NCBI GenBank assembly: GCA_949710005.1
Contig: OX453280.1
Coordinates: 19,323,762 to 19,387,761, forward strand
Direction of reading: 5' to 3'
Source: Ricordea florida
Taxonomy: Eukaryota; Cnidaria; Anthozoa; Corallimorpharia; Ricordeidae
Length of the DNA: 64,000 bases
Shown here: piece by piece, positions 1-10,101 of the stretch
Position numbering within the stretch: position 1 is the first letter of the stretch
How the letters are laid out: every line of letters begins with the position of its first letter
Made by a program: the position numbers and the translations under genes
The notes under the pieces: model-generated
What the model saw: the letters and a program-made list of their open reading frames with translations, nothing else
The model's database searches: none
What the model was told of the DNA's origin: nothing

Positions 1-547
1 CAATAGAAAAACAGGAACAAGAAACATAGAAACGTTGTTATTTGGGAAAATCAGGAAATTGAAAATTCTCTTTTTCCGAAAAAAATGTCATGCAAACAGG
101 TGGTAAATGCCCCTACCGGGCTAATTGCTGGACGCAAATTTAAAAACTTTGTTTGTTTGGGAGCTTGTTCAAAGGAGGGTAACCTAACGCGAAGATTGCA
201 GAAGATCACCGAGCAATTGCAACACCCGAAGATGGTAAAGAATTCCACTTGCTGGGTTTCCGAGACCGCTTTCCCATGATTACCCAGGAGTGTTCAAAAC
301 ATCAATGTGCGAATATCAGTCACTTTTCAAGGGTTTTCTCATTTTCTCTTCAAAGTAAGAATAGGTACATTAACATCGTCAAAGGAAGTTTCAAATGTAG
401 TCTCGACTACAAAACAGAGCGAACAATTTGGGCTGTCCAATTACAAAGCACTGGTTGAGCGTGACGGATTCAGATTCCATATTCTCTTGTCCTGTTAAAA
501 AGACAGTTGAAATAGTTCATTTTCAGCATTTTAATTTCTATCTTTAG
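1..547. other. Intron or upstream part of the 548-1181 gene
   Basis: No domain or convincing exon is visible here. Short reading frames exist but none shows a recognisable motif. The stretch ends with a pyrimidine-rich tract and an AG at 546-547 that serves as acceptor for the next exon, so most of it is probably intron of a gene that starts outside the window. Confidence 0.35.
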
Positions 548-1181
548 CTCAAATGATGATGATGACGACATGAAAGTAATTGTGGTAAGCATTCCAAGAT
601 CAAGTAACAAGACAGAAGCAGGAATAGTAAGACAAAGATTAAACTACAATGTTGATCAAGAGTTGGACACAAGAAAAGAGAAAGAGTTTCATCCGAGTTC
701 GTCTCCAAAACCTGAAGAAAGATCAGAGATGACAGCTATTCTGCTAGGCGAGAATGCAACTCGAAAAGGCAGCAAGCTTGCCGCTGTTAATGGCAGTGGG
801 GCAAACTCCAAGAGAATTGACAGAGAATTAAGTCAAAAATGTGTCACAATTGGAGGTTCGAGATCTGGTTTAAAAGACGTGAGGCTTGTTCCACCCTTCA
901 CTAGTGGGGTGCCTGTTTCAGGGTACACCACACTGCAGCAGATTGGCCTGTCAGACATTCCTCTGGAAGTCGATCAATATCTTTGGGAGGTCAAGACCCT
1001 CGCCCACGAATTAGGAGCTCAGCCAGCAGAGAGCTCGTATAGGAATACGGTTGGGCCATTTCCACTTTATGAGGGAATACCGCTGATAAAAAACTTGAGG
1101 GATTATATGATTGAGCGATGTAATGCGTACATTCCAACAGCTAGTACACAAACTAACCTACCATTGACCGTGTCACCATAA
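548..1181 (+). CDS. Terminal exon of an unrecognised gene (about 210 residues)
   Basis: An open frame follows the acceptor AG at 546-547; the first base completes a split codon and the peptide then reads SNDDDDDMKV, so the ATG at 570 need not be a start. The acidic run leads into a hydrophilic Ser/Lys/Arg-rich part and a more ordered C-terminal half (GYTTLQQIGLSDIPLEVDQY, then LRDYMIERC). It ends at TAA 1179-1181. No transmembrane segment, signal peptide or known domain is visible. The length without stops, the codon mix and the clean acceptor favour a real last exon of a cellular gene whose other exons lie to the left. I do not recognise the family, and a chance open frame cannot be fully excluded. 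Confidence 0.5.
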
Positions 1182-1479
1182 GGATTCTTGATGCTTATCA
1201 AACAAACTAAATTATATAATGTAGAGAGGACGACTTATAACTAGAATAACTAAAGTTTTCTACCTTTGCGAAAGTAATCTGCTATCTATTTCCATTGCTG
1301 ACCGACATGGGATCCAAGTTAAATTGTCACTTACAGCATAAATTTGTTTTACTGTATTCTGTTAAAGAGGGATCGATTGTCACCATTTCTGCCAAGTGTG
1401 CTTAGCTTGCGCTAGTGAATAAATAAATTATCAGTCATTTCAAGTCTCATGAAAGTGAGGTAGGTGGTCTCTTCTGTTC

Positions 1480-1995
1480 GTCGATTTTTAAAAAAAGCAT
1501 TCGACAAAGGTCTCCACCACTGACACTTGAAGGAAGTTGATTATTACGGAATTCGCTACATAACTGGTTCGATTCGTTTCTAACACAGCGTCCCAATCAT
1601 TGGTAATTGAGGGGGAATCATCTGCCCCTGTAGTTACGACATCCGGTGTTTCCCAAGGAACAGTCTTAGAACCGCTATTGTTCTTTAACGGTGTGTATGA
1701 ATGATTTACCTGTTGGTCTTAACTCTACCTCTGACTCTCTGTGATGAAGACACAGCCGATCTCCAAGACGACTTGTATAGATTAGAAGATTGGCAATAAA
1801 AAGTGAAAGATGGAATTTAGTCCTTCAAAGTGCAAGATCATGTGTTGAACAAACAGGAAAAATCCAGATCTAGCTAGGGCAAATAAAGTCTTAAGAATTA
1901 TCAAGACAAACCTGTGGAACTGTCCAAAGTCAGTGAAAGAAACCGTGTATATGACACTTGTGATTTTGCCGACAGATGATAGTTAGATCTTCCGT
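1480..1995 (+). pseudogene. Degenerate non-LTR retrotransposon reverse transcriptase
   Basis: Translated across several frameshifts and stops, the order of motifs is that of a CR1/L2/Jockey-type reverse transcriptase: an AFDKxxHH palm motif near 1490-1520, DYYGIR near 1545, VIEGESSAPVVTTSGVSQG with TVLEPLLF near 1605-1680, MNDLPVGLNS near 1700-1725, and after the palm LEDWQ, SKCKIM-like and NKVLRIIKTNLWNCPKSVKE near 1880-1945. The FADD catalytic box is damaged. Frame changes and in-frame stops show it is dead. It is bounded on both sides by sequence without further matches, so it is a 5'- and 3'-truncated fragment. Confidence 0.75.
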
Positions 1996-2385
1996 TCCAC
2001 TTGCTTCTTGTTTAATTAACTAATTTCGCTTCAAACGTAAAGGATACGCGAAAAATAAATCATAGTGCTCCTCATAGCTCAAAAGGTAAGGTTTACACAA
2101 TCTAATTCGCGGGCTCATCTGGCGCGTAGGATGAGCGTAGGAGGGGAATTCGAGGGATTCAAACGAACCTCCTATGGAGGTCAATAATGGAGGACTGAAA
2201 ACACAAACTGTTGATTTTCAGCCTTTTGCAAATAGTGGAGGAATGGAAAACAAACTTTGAGTGTTGCAGTGTTTAAATATTACCCTGCAAGAAAACGCTA
2301 AAACTATCTTGAAAGTATTAAATTGCTAGGAGAATGGGTACAAGTGAAATTCGGGAACCTTACATGAAGTATAGAGTTTAAGAAA

Positions 2386-2443
2386 ATGGCGTCTAAACTG
2401 TCAGCCGGACGGTCTGGTTCTGTTTTAAGTTACTTTTCCAAAG
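2386..2443 (+). other. Candidate first exon or leader exon (19 codons)
   Basis: ATG at 2386 opens MASKLSAGRSGSVLSYFSK and is followed at once by a good donor (AAAG/GTACGTG). The next strong acceptor on this strand is at 5238, ahead of the mitochondrial carrier. Joined there the frame closes after 36 codons, before the carrier ATG at 5404, so it would be an upstream open reading frame in the carrier leader. It could instead be the first exon of an unrelated gene. Supported only by splice-site appearance. Confidence 0.3.
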
Positions 2444-4190
2444 GTACGTGACTAATTGTTCAACTTTTATTCCTTTTAGGCTAAAATTCGTAATTTTAGA
2501 CTGCAAAAGCGTGTTTAGGCTCGTATACTGTTGTGTTATTAAACATCGATCGTTTTACGTGGATTTAGACTTATAACACAATCGCAAGGATCAACAAGGA
2601 TAGAGCCTCAGCCGTTGTTACGTACTGAGAGGCCAAGTTACATGTGTTCATAATCAAAGCAACTCAAGCCTTCAGAAAGGCCTTCACATGGATATGTCAA
2701 CCAGCCGGCAAAACTTAAGCTTAGGCCCGGGCCAAACGTCGAACTTGTCATGCGTCGATCGATTCAGCGAATAAGGTTAATGAGAAGTTCGATCGTACAC
2801 GGTCTATACGTCTGAGGCGGAGGCAAAGAATGACGGCCACTGAATTAAATTCGACGTTTGTCTCCACACAGACGAAATCAAATAATAATTGGGATCGACC
2901 TTCAAGCTAAACGTTGACGATGGTTTTAGTACATTGATGGCGGAGCCAAGGGATTGGGGCCTTAAGCTTTTACCCTGAGATTCCTTTGCAACACACGTCA
3001 AGCTCTTGTATTTAACGTTTAGTGCACTAAGCCGGTATGTATGTATGAATGTATCAAGTTAACAAAACGGCGAAAATATTGTTGTTGACTAAAAATACCT
3101 GTTATTTTACACTCCATCGAGTTTGAACTATTGACGTGCACAATGCTGAAAATAATTTTCTGGGGGGGGGGGGGCATGCCCGCAGACCCCCCTAGAGGCT
3201 CGCGCCTTTGGCGCTCGTATTGAATAACCCCCCCCCCCCTTAATAAATATTCCTGTCAATACAAACACCCTTCCAAAAACCTCAGCTACGTACCTGACTC
3301 ATAAAACTGGAAGAAATGTGCATCTCAAATTTAGTGAAAACGGGCTGCCAGACATTAGCAATGCCATTATGTAACAAGTTCAGTCGGATTTTGCTCTCAG
3401 AGGTTAGGTAGTCAAACTGATGTGTGTATCTGTTGAAGGCCAATAGTTCTCGTCATAAAAAATCCAGTTCAGCAATGATGCATGATATAGTACAGAATTG
3501 AAATTATTATGTGTTCACAAAACAAGTACTGTAATTCAATGAGGAATTAGGCAAGTGTCTTCTTTTCAACTGTTAATTGTTTAACTTCCAAGATCTGAGA
3601 AGTAATTTTGTCTTTAATAGTGGATACTGTAATTTTACACGTTCAATGATATACACTTTATGAACCATGATAAAATTTGCATTCATGGTGTCAATTCCAA
3701 TCACCTTTCCAGGGTTGATAATTTTCTAAATTTTAGTGATCTGTTGGCCTTACTACAGTTTCTTCTGGGAGAGAGTGTTTTGTATGTCTTGAAAATGAGT
3801 AGCACATACCCTTGAAAATCGCTGAAATATATTGTAATTACCCTAAATTCTTATTAAAATGTTATTAAGGAATGCTAACTTACTGAATTTCAGGTGTAAA
3901 GATTGAGTGGTACAACCACAGGTAGCCCATGCTCTCTTCAAATACCAGTATATTTGTATAAGAAATTCTTATTAGGCTGATGTCTGTAAATATTAAACAA
4001 AAAAGAATCTGGGTTAACTGGAAATGGTCCATGTACATTTTGTATGATGTGGGTGTGATATCAGCATTTTGACACTCACCTGCATGGTGCAATACTCGCT
4101 TTGTTGATTGGGACAGAGCAAGTATCAAGAAAAAGCCATGTGCATTAATTATAGATATACAGATAATATGTTTTAAATTTATCATGTTTT
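2444..4190. other. Non-coding, repeat-derived or intronic sequence
   Basis: No coding potential recognised. It contains a G/C homopolymer repeat (listed separately) and otherwise AT-rich sequence. If the leader exon at 2386-2443 is real this is part of a roughly 2.8-kb leader intron. Confidence 0.4.
3162..3240. repeat. G-tract/C-tract bounded short inverted repeat
   Basis: A run of about 14 G is followed by a short GC-rich core (GAGGCTCGCGCC...GGCGCTCG) and a run of about 13 C, so the two ends can pair. A small dispersed repeat is the likely source. Confidence 0.6.
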
Positions 4191-4194
4191 CATA

Positions 4195-4335
4195 ATGATG
4201 ATGATGATGATGATGATGATCATCATCATCATCATTATCACCAGTTTGGCAATACTAATAAATAAATCACACTTAGGCTAAGTGTGATTTATTTATTAGT
4301 ATTGCCAAACTGGTGGTGATGACGATGATAAAAAA
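4195..4335. repeat. Near-perfect palindrome (36-bp exact arms, one central base)
   Basis: The left arm 4241-4276 starts CCAGTTTGGCAATACTAATA and its exact reverse complement fills 4278-4313, with only G4277 between. The pairing continues outward with three mismatches over about 14 bp and then into (GAT)n/(ATC)n repeats that are self-complementary at 4197-4233. Total foldable length is near 140 bp. No coding sequence. Confidence 0.95.
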
Positions 4336-4809
4336 TGATAAATGTTAACGTTTTCCATATACAGACAGATCTAATACATGTATTGTGGAAAGGCATGTCC
4401 TCTGTATAACAATTAAAAGAATCAATGCTAGTTATTATTTATTATTTAAAGTGTCAATAAATGTATTTAACGGCTTGTTATATACATATTTTTTGTTATT
4501 GTTATCATCATTATCAACTGAGTACAAAAGCATTTTGGCTGTAAAAAGAAATAGCAAAATGCTAGATTTGTGAGTTGGGTATAACACTGTGTGTTATACC
4601 CACTGTGTGTCTGTCTAGGCTTTTCTCTTAAGTTTAATATGTGTAAGTGAATTTTTCCCATGTACACAGAACTGCAAAGCAGTGGAGCCCTGCAGAGAAT
4701 TGTATTTTCTCCCAGCGCCATCATTGCATTATGGTAAAGAGGCAATAACGTCTCAAATTCAAATGTAGTTTTGTATCATGATGCAAATAGTCTTGAGAGA
4801 GAGGAAATA

Positions 4810-4964
4810 CAGTCAAACTTCGCTATCTCGAACTTTCAAGGAAAATGAAAAAAAAAATAGTTCAAGCTAGTGAGGGTTCAAGATAACCAATTGTTAATGA
4901 CTGAAAAAACAATCCGAGGGTGAGTTCAGGATAGAGGGAAGTTCGAGATAGCAAGGTTCAACTG
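4810..4964. mobile_element. 155-bp MITE with TA target duplication (Tc1/mariner or pogo type)
   Basis: Inverted ends read CAGTCAAACTTCGCTATCTC on the left and, reverse-complemented, CAGTTGAACCTTGCTATCTC on the right, both followed by GAACTT. The element is flanked by TA at 4808-4809 and 4965-4966. This is the signature of a non-autonomous Tc1/mariner/pogo element. No reading frame. Confidence 0.8.
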
Positions 4965-5403
4965 TAGTATCAGGCAGAACTGTTTGCTGAGCAAAACGTT
5001 TTTTTTTTCACCTTGGATGAGGTATTATCATGGTAGCATTCATATCAGACATTTTATGTCTTCACATATTTTTAGACATATTTAATAAAACAAAAATTTC
5101 CTAAATTTCCCATTTAATATGGTGTTTACTCCTATGGCAACACAAAGGTGAAAGTGATACCACACTTAATTTAACGGCAGGTTGAGAAAACTGTTCTTAT
5201 GAGGCGTTAATTTGTTTGAATTTTTTTTCTCTCTTTAGACAACAAATACTGTCAGAGCAGTTTTAATTCTACCAAGAAGCTAGAAAGTATTTAGAAGACA
5301 AAAGGAACTTAGTGGCATTTTGTTCAGTAGTTGAGTCTACTTAGGTATTTTATTTGAACTGTGAGGCCTGAATGAAAGTCAGTATCGTTTGACTCAAGTT
5401 TCA

Positions 5404-6324
5404 ATGGAAAAGAGGCCAACATTGATCCATTCACCAATCAGCTATTCCATAGCAGGGACAGTGGGTGGTGTATTAAGTGTCACGGTGGGACACCCACTGG
5501 ACACGATTAAAGTCCGTTTGCAAACCACTGATGTCCTCACTCAAGGTACTAAATTTACTGGTACATTTGACTGCATCCTTCGGACTGTACGATCAGAAGG
5601 AGTGTTGGCTTTGATGAAAGGTCTCACGCCTCATTTGCTGATCTCTGTACCTCTGTCCAGTGTGATGTTCTGGGGCTATGGTATGGGCTTGAAGCTGCAA
5701 AGCAAGGATCAAGACTTTGACAAGCTCAGCCCACTGAATATCTTCAGTGCTGGGATATTCTCTGGCCTCGTTACCACCATGTTGATTGTTCCATTCTACC
5801 GTGTCAAGTGCCAGCTTCAGGTGCAGCAGCTCTCAGGTAAAAGTGCCAACTACAGAGGTCCTCTGGCTGTTGCACTCCAGGTCTATAAAAGTGGGGGCCT
5901 TCGGGGACTGTATAAAGGCGTGTGCGCAGAGCTTCTAACATTGCCTGGTACTGGCTCATTTTTTCTTTCCTATGAGTACCTGTTAAAGACCTTGGCACCG
6001 GAAAACACCTCTCGTGAGGACATTGGGTCCTTTAGGGTCCTCCTTGCTGGGGGCCTTGCCGGGACAACATGGTGGCTGGTGTCCCTTCCTGCAGACGTTA
6101 TCACAAGCCGTCTGTGGTCCGCACCAGAAGGGGCTTATCCAAGAGGAGCTAGGGACGTTCTTAGAGAAATGTTTCGGAACGAAGGGGTATTTGCATTGTA
6201 TAAAGGACTTGTTCCAGTGTTGTTAAGAGCCGCGCCTGAAGGCGCCGCACTATTTTGGGGCTACGAATTAACTTTGAGAGCCATTAGCTGGATATCAAGG
6301 AAACGTACGGCAACACCGGACTAA
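5404..6324 (+). CDS. Mitochondrial carrier (SLC25 family), carnitine/acylcarnitine-like
   Basis: A complete 306-aa protein, the usual length of a mitochondrial carrier, coded without introns. Three tandem carrier repeats are visible, each with its signature on odd helices: GHPLDTIKVRLQ (P31-K36), VPFYRVKCQLQ (P130-K135) and LPADVITSRLW (P229-T234), each followed by a G-rich amphipathic and an EG...LYKG-type segment (YKG at 170-172 and near 270). The first signature is canonical; the second lacks the acidic residue and the third the basic one. The third repeat (SAPEGAYPRGARDVLREMFR) looks most like SLC25A20, with SLC25A29/45/47/48 as alternatives. Family knowledge: six helices in the inner mitochondrial membrane exchanging a metabolite, here possibly acylcarnitine or basic amino acids (inferred). 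I chose ATG 5404; an upstream frame start at 5389 is TTG. A splice acceptor at 5238 implies a spliced 5' leader. Confidence 0.9.
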   Translation: MEKRPTLIHSPISYSIAGTVGGVLSVTVGHPLDTIKVRLQTTDVLTQGTKFTGTFDCILRTVRSEGVLALMKGLTPHLLISVPLSSVMFWGYGMGLKLQSKDQDFDKLSPLNIFSAGIFSGLVTTMLIVPFYRVKCQLQVQQLSGKSANYRGPLAVALQVYKSGGLRGLYKGVCAELLTLPGTGSFFLSYEYLLKTLAPENTSREDIGSFRVLLAGGLAGTTWWLVSLPADVITSRLWSAPEGAYPRGARDVLREMFRNEGVFALYKGLVPVLLRAAPEGAALFWGYELTLRAISWISRKRTATPD

Positions 6325-7433
6325 AAGAGCGTTATTTTTTTAACGGTTTTTGGGAAAGGGACGTAGTCTGAAACAATTGAACACATCGAAGAAAAATATT
6401 TCAAGGATATAGCACGGTTTTAATTTGACTTTCGAAAAGTAATTTCTCTGGCCAATTACAACCGATGCACACGATGAAATGGACCAATCAGAGGTCGGAG
6501 TAAATACATTTCGTCAGCATTGAGCGCGGGAAACCGTGTGCGAACCAGTCACAATTCTTTCTTTCTCCTCATTGCCCAATCACAAGAGATGCATTCGGTT
6601 AAATAGTACCAATCAGAAATCAGAGGAAGTACCTGTCGTCAGGAACAAGCCCGAGAAAACGCTCACGATTCAGCCTCAATTAGTTTGGATCATACTTCTG
6701 ATTGATTTAGAAAGTGCACTGAGATGTAGTGCATTCTAGTGAAATGAGATTCTGGTAATCTATAGAACTGAGATTCTAGTAGTAGATTCTTATAACTGAG
6801 ATTCTATTCCTAGCGTAGGAATGTAAAACCAACGAAATTGCAGCAGCATCGTCCACCTTATAGCCTTCCTAAGGAAGAGGTTGTGGTGGCGTGAAATGGG
6901 CTTTTGGCTTAGTCGCTCAGCCTCTAGCTCAGGTGTGCACTGGTAGGTTCTTCTCTTTCAGTAAGAGAAGCTCTGTTTGCCTTTCTGCTCGCTTTGGGCG
7001 GACGTTCTTTTCCTTTCGCTTGGTGTTAGTAACCCCCACATTTTTCCAGTATCCACTGCGTCCTTGCTATCTTTCCATATGAGCCCGTTTGATGGCGAGG
7101 AATCTTTTGGCGAAGACGGCTATTGATGCCGAGCCAATCAAAAGCATCCCCACTCCACTCCCCGTGGCAAACGCCGAGGCTCTGGATTGCTTCTGAGGAA
7201 GAATCTGCTGAATAAAATACGGATATATGCTAAGCGTAGTCGTCTCCAATCAAGTATCATTTTGTGTTCGCTGTCGGCAGCTGTTTGCTAAGTGAAGCGA
7301 TATGGGTAAAGTTCAGATCATACAATATTTCGCCTCTAATCCAGCCGCATTTTGTGGTTGGTGTTAAAGTTTTTAAAGTTAAATATTTTTGCTTTACATG
7401 ACACCGATGTGACATTTAAATTGGCGTTTAATA
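6325..7433. other. Intergenic, no gene recognised
   Basis: Downstream of the carrier. Several CCAATCAGA-type segments around 6480-6620 resemble the ends of dispersed repeats. A 60-codon minus-strand frame at 7067-7249 has a hydrophobic stretch but no family resemblance. Confidence 0.4.
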
Positions 7434-7869
7434 CTTAATAACATACATGAAAAAAAAATTACTCCATTCTGATTGGTTGAGAGCAGTGCAGTTCAGATGT
7501 AACACCAGTGCAAAATTAAAGTGTAACACCAGTGCAAATTACACATCGATATTCTGGATTATGATATTCTTTATTTTTAAACGAACCGCTTTGAGTTCGT
7601 AGCATTATCAGCTGATCTTCATCAGCCAATCAGACAATAAAGTCTCAAATCCGCGTCAAATGCTCACTTCCTGTCCGCAATGAGATCTTCCGGCACTTCC
7701 TCCAGGCGAAATTTTTCATGTCTATATTATTAATAAGTAATCATACGGTTTTTCTCGTTCAATTTGGAATTAATTTGCACTTGTGAGTTTTTTCAAAAAG
7801 CTAAAATCGCACGAGCCGCTTCGGCGAGTGTAATTCCATATTGAACTCGAAACCGTATGATTACCTTTA
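7434..7869 (-). mobile_element. MITE, family M, copy 1
   Basis: Matches the element at 33594-34100 in reverse orientation. It has two characteristic parts: a CCAATCAG-type segment with short tandem units (GTAACACCAGTGCAAA), and a long fold-back whose arms start with TAATCATACGGTTT and turn at CACGAGCCGCTTCGGCGAG. Non-coding; a non-autonomous DNA transposon is the likely nature. Confidence 0.7.
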
Positions 7870-8599
7870 CATAACAACAGAAAGGAAATTCAACTAAAGG
7901 CGAAAGTGATAGCACACTTAATTTAACGGCAGGTTTACGCTTAAGACGCAGGCATAAGTACAAGCATGAGTACAACAAACCCATAGGGGACGGGTTTCTC
8001 GAAAGTCCCAACAACTTTAGGGGCCCGAGGCGCCATTTTTTGGTCGGAGCAAGAGAAAATGAGGAAAGAGAACATAACCCTGTTTGATATGATAAGGGGA
8101 CGGAAACAAGAGAAAATGAGGAGAACATAACCCTGTTTGGTATGATAAGGGGACGGAAACAAGAGAAAGTGAGGAAAAAGAACATAACCCCGTCTGATAT
8201 GATAAGGGGACAGAATCTATTTTTAGCGCGGAATCTATTTATATCTCGTTCCATGGTTGCGCGTTTTCCACATGGCGCATTGAAATTACAACCACGTGAT
8301 GAGAAGGACATCAGCCATTGGTCAGTAAAAATAGTTTCCGGATCTAAAAATAGATTATGTCCCCTTATCATAGTAAGAGAACCCAGTATGGATGATACGT
8401 TCTCTTACCTCATTTTCTCTTGGTCGGAGTCTATCAAACATTTGTGCAGTTCTTAACTTACAAACCAATCCAACGTGCAAATTAATTTAGAATTACCTAG
8501 CTTAAACTGGAAAATCAACAAAATTGAAATTTCCGTTGGAATTATCGGGATCATTTAAATAGCAAGGTAAGTTATCGGGCTTTTCGAGAAACGGGCTCT
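7870..8599. other. Repeat-rich, non-coding
   Basis: From about 8040 to 8215 a unit containing GATATGATAAGGGGACGGAA and a purine-rich AAGAGAAAATGAGGA part is present three times, about 55-60 bp apart, and appears again inverted near 8350-8430, so the whole block can fold. No protein-coding evidence. Confidence 0.5.
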
Positions 8600-9835
8600 T
8601 AAACCAACTAGACGCTCTCGGGAGCGTTCACTCGGGCTACACTTGATAATACGGCTTCGAACAAACGTGAATGTCAGTTTACACCTAAGTTTTGTATATA
8701 TTGTATACTATATGGCTGGTTCCACGACCGCAAAAAACCTACCAGACTGTATATCGCACCGCAATTCTTGTCGACGTTGTGTTTAAGCTGAGCGATTTTA
8801 TCAGAAAGTTTTCTAAGGTTTTACAGAAATTTCAGTGATAATTGGGTTTGTTTACTAATCGAATTAATGTTGACCAATCAGCTTTCTTGGTTCCCACGGT
8901 TGAAAATAGTTTTGAAACTTGATGCCATTCATCTGATTCCAAGTTATCGAAGGCGAAGAAGCGATATGTGGGAAAAACAATCAAACGACAATATTACTCC
9001 TCAATCGGATATACTGTTCTTCCGATTTAGCCTTATTGGCCCTGTTCCCGCTAATGTCTTTCCACACGACCACGTAGAAAAAAAAATTGAGTTTGAATAA
9101 GAAAAGATACAGAGATGATTTTGAAAAGAGGCCCGAGGGAATTCGGGCTGACAAACATAGTCACCGAGTTAATAGCTTTGTTAGCCGTTTTGCGGTCATA
9201 ATTACCAAGAACTTTATTATAAACAAACAACAAGTTCTATAGATTTTAGAAACAGTCTCTAGCAATCCTATGTAACGTCAACCGTTTCACCTGCAAGCGC
9301 AATCAAACTTTGAGCGTTATCACGCTTTTGTTGTCAAGTCTTTGTCTTGCAATTACTTTCCACGCGACCACGCATGAGACAGACCGCAATTAAGAAAACT
9401 TCATCCAAAAAGCTACCAAAATTTAAATTAGATGAAAAAATCCTCATAACCTCCTTTATTCGCGTATTGTTGTTTGCACAAATTGTTGACTCGAGGCATC
9501 CAACGACGCGTGTCTTGTCGCTGTAGAAAATTCGTGTATTAACTTCAGCTTTTGGATCCCAATGACAACAGTAGCTGACAATACAAGAGTTAGTAGCATT
9601 CATGTGCATTACATTGGCTTTCAAAGATAGTTCAGAGTACACATCTTTCGCATCCAACATCGATGGCGCAATAACTTGATGAAGCCGCGATTTCACAATA
9701 GCAATACCCAAGGGCCTCTGCGGGTAGTCCGATTTGCGACGTTGTCGATAGACTGATAGACTGATAGACTGATAGATTGATAGACCGAAAAGGTAAACCT
9801 AGACTCGGGCTACCTGTGGTAGTAGCCCGAGTAAT
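8600..9835. mobile_element. Transposon-like element T, copy 1
   Basis: The left part (8605-9080) recurs inverted at 17850-18283. The ends share CTCGGGCTAC: the left end reads CTAGACGCTCTCGGGAGCG then CACTCGGGCTACACTTG and the right end contains ACTCGGGCTACCTGTGGTAG. Copy 1 has an extra internal part (about 9110-9700) with a 125-codon minus-strand frame at 9334-9711 that I do not recognise; that part is absent from copy 2. A DNA transposon with internal deletion derivatives fits best. Confidence 0.55.
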
Positions 9836-9860
9836 GAGATGCAAAAACAAGCACTTGTCC

Positions 9861-10101
9861 AAGGCGGATCCAGGGGAGGTGAAATGGGTGAATTTTCACC
9901 CAAACCCCCCCCCCCCCCTTCCTTTTTCTGAGCCCCCTTCTTTCTCTTTTTTTCTTATCCCTCAAATATTGAAATAATATTTGATTTCTCTGATTTCTCT
10001 GATTGAGGTGGAGAATGTGCACACTGTCCAGCATGTAATCCAAAAACGCCTCGTTTCCTTACAAAACCTAACCCCCCATTTCAAAATCCTGGATCCGCGC
10101 C
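9861..10101. mobile_element. MITE with AGGCGGATCCAGG-type inverted ends
   Basis: Left end AGGCGGATCCAGGGGAGG and right end TCCTGGATCCGCGCCT are inverted copies of each other. Inside are a C-run of 15-17 bases near 9905 and a CT-rich stretch. Non-coding. Confidence 0.7.

Noticed and set aside
7067..7249. 60-codon minus-strand frame with a transmembrane-like stretch
   Set aside because: No splice context, no homologue recognised, and length within chance expectation.
9334..9711. 125-codon minus-strand frame
   Set aside because: Lies in the interior of element T, absent from the other copy, with no recognisable domain; not called as a gene.
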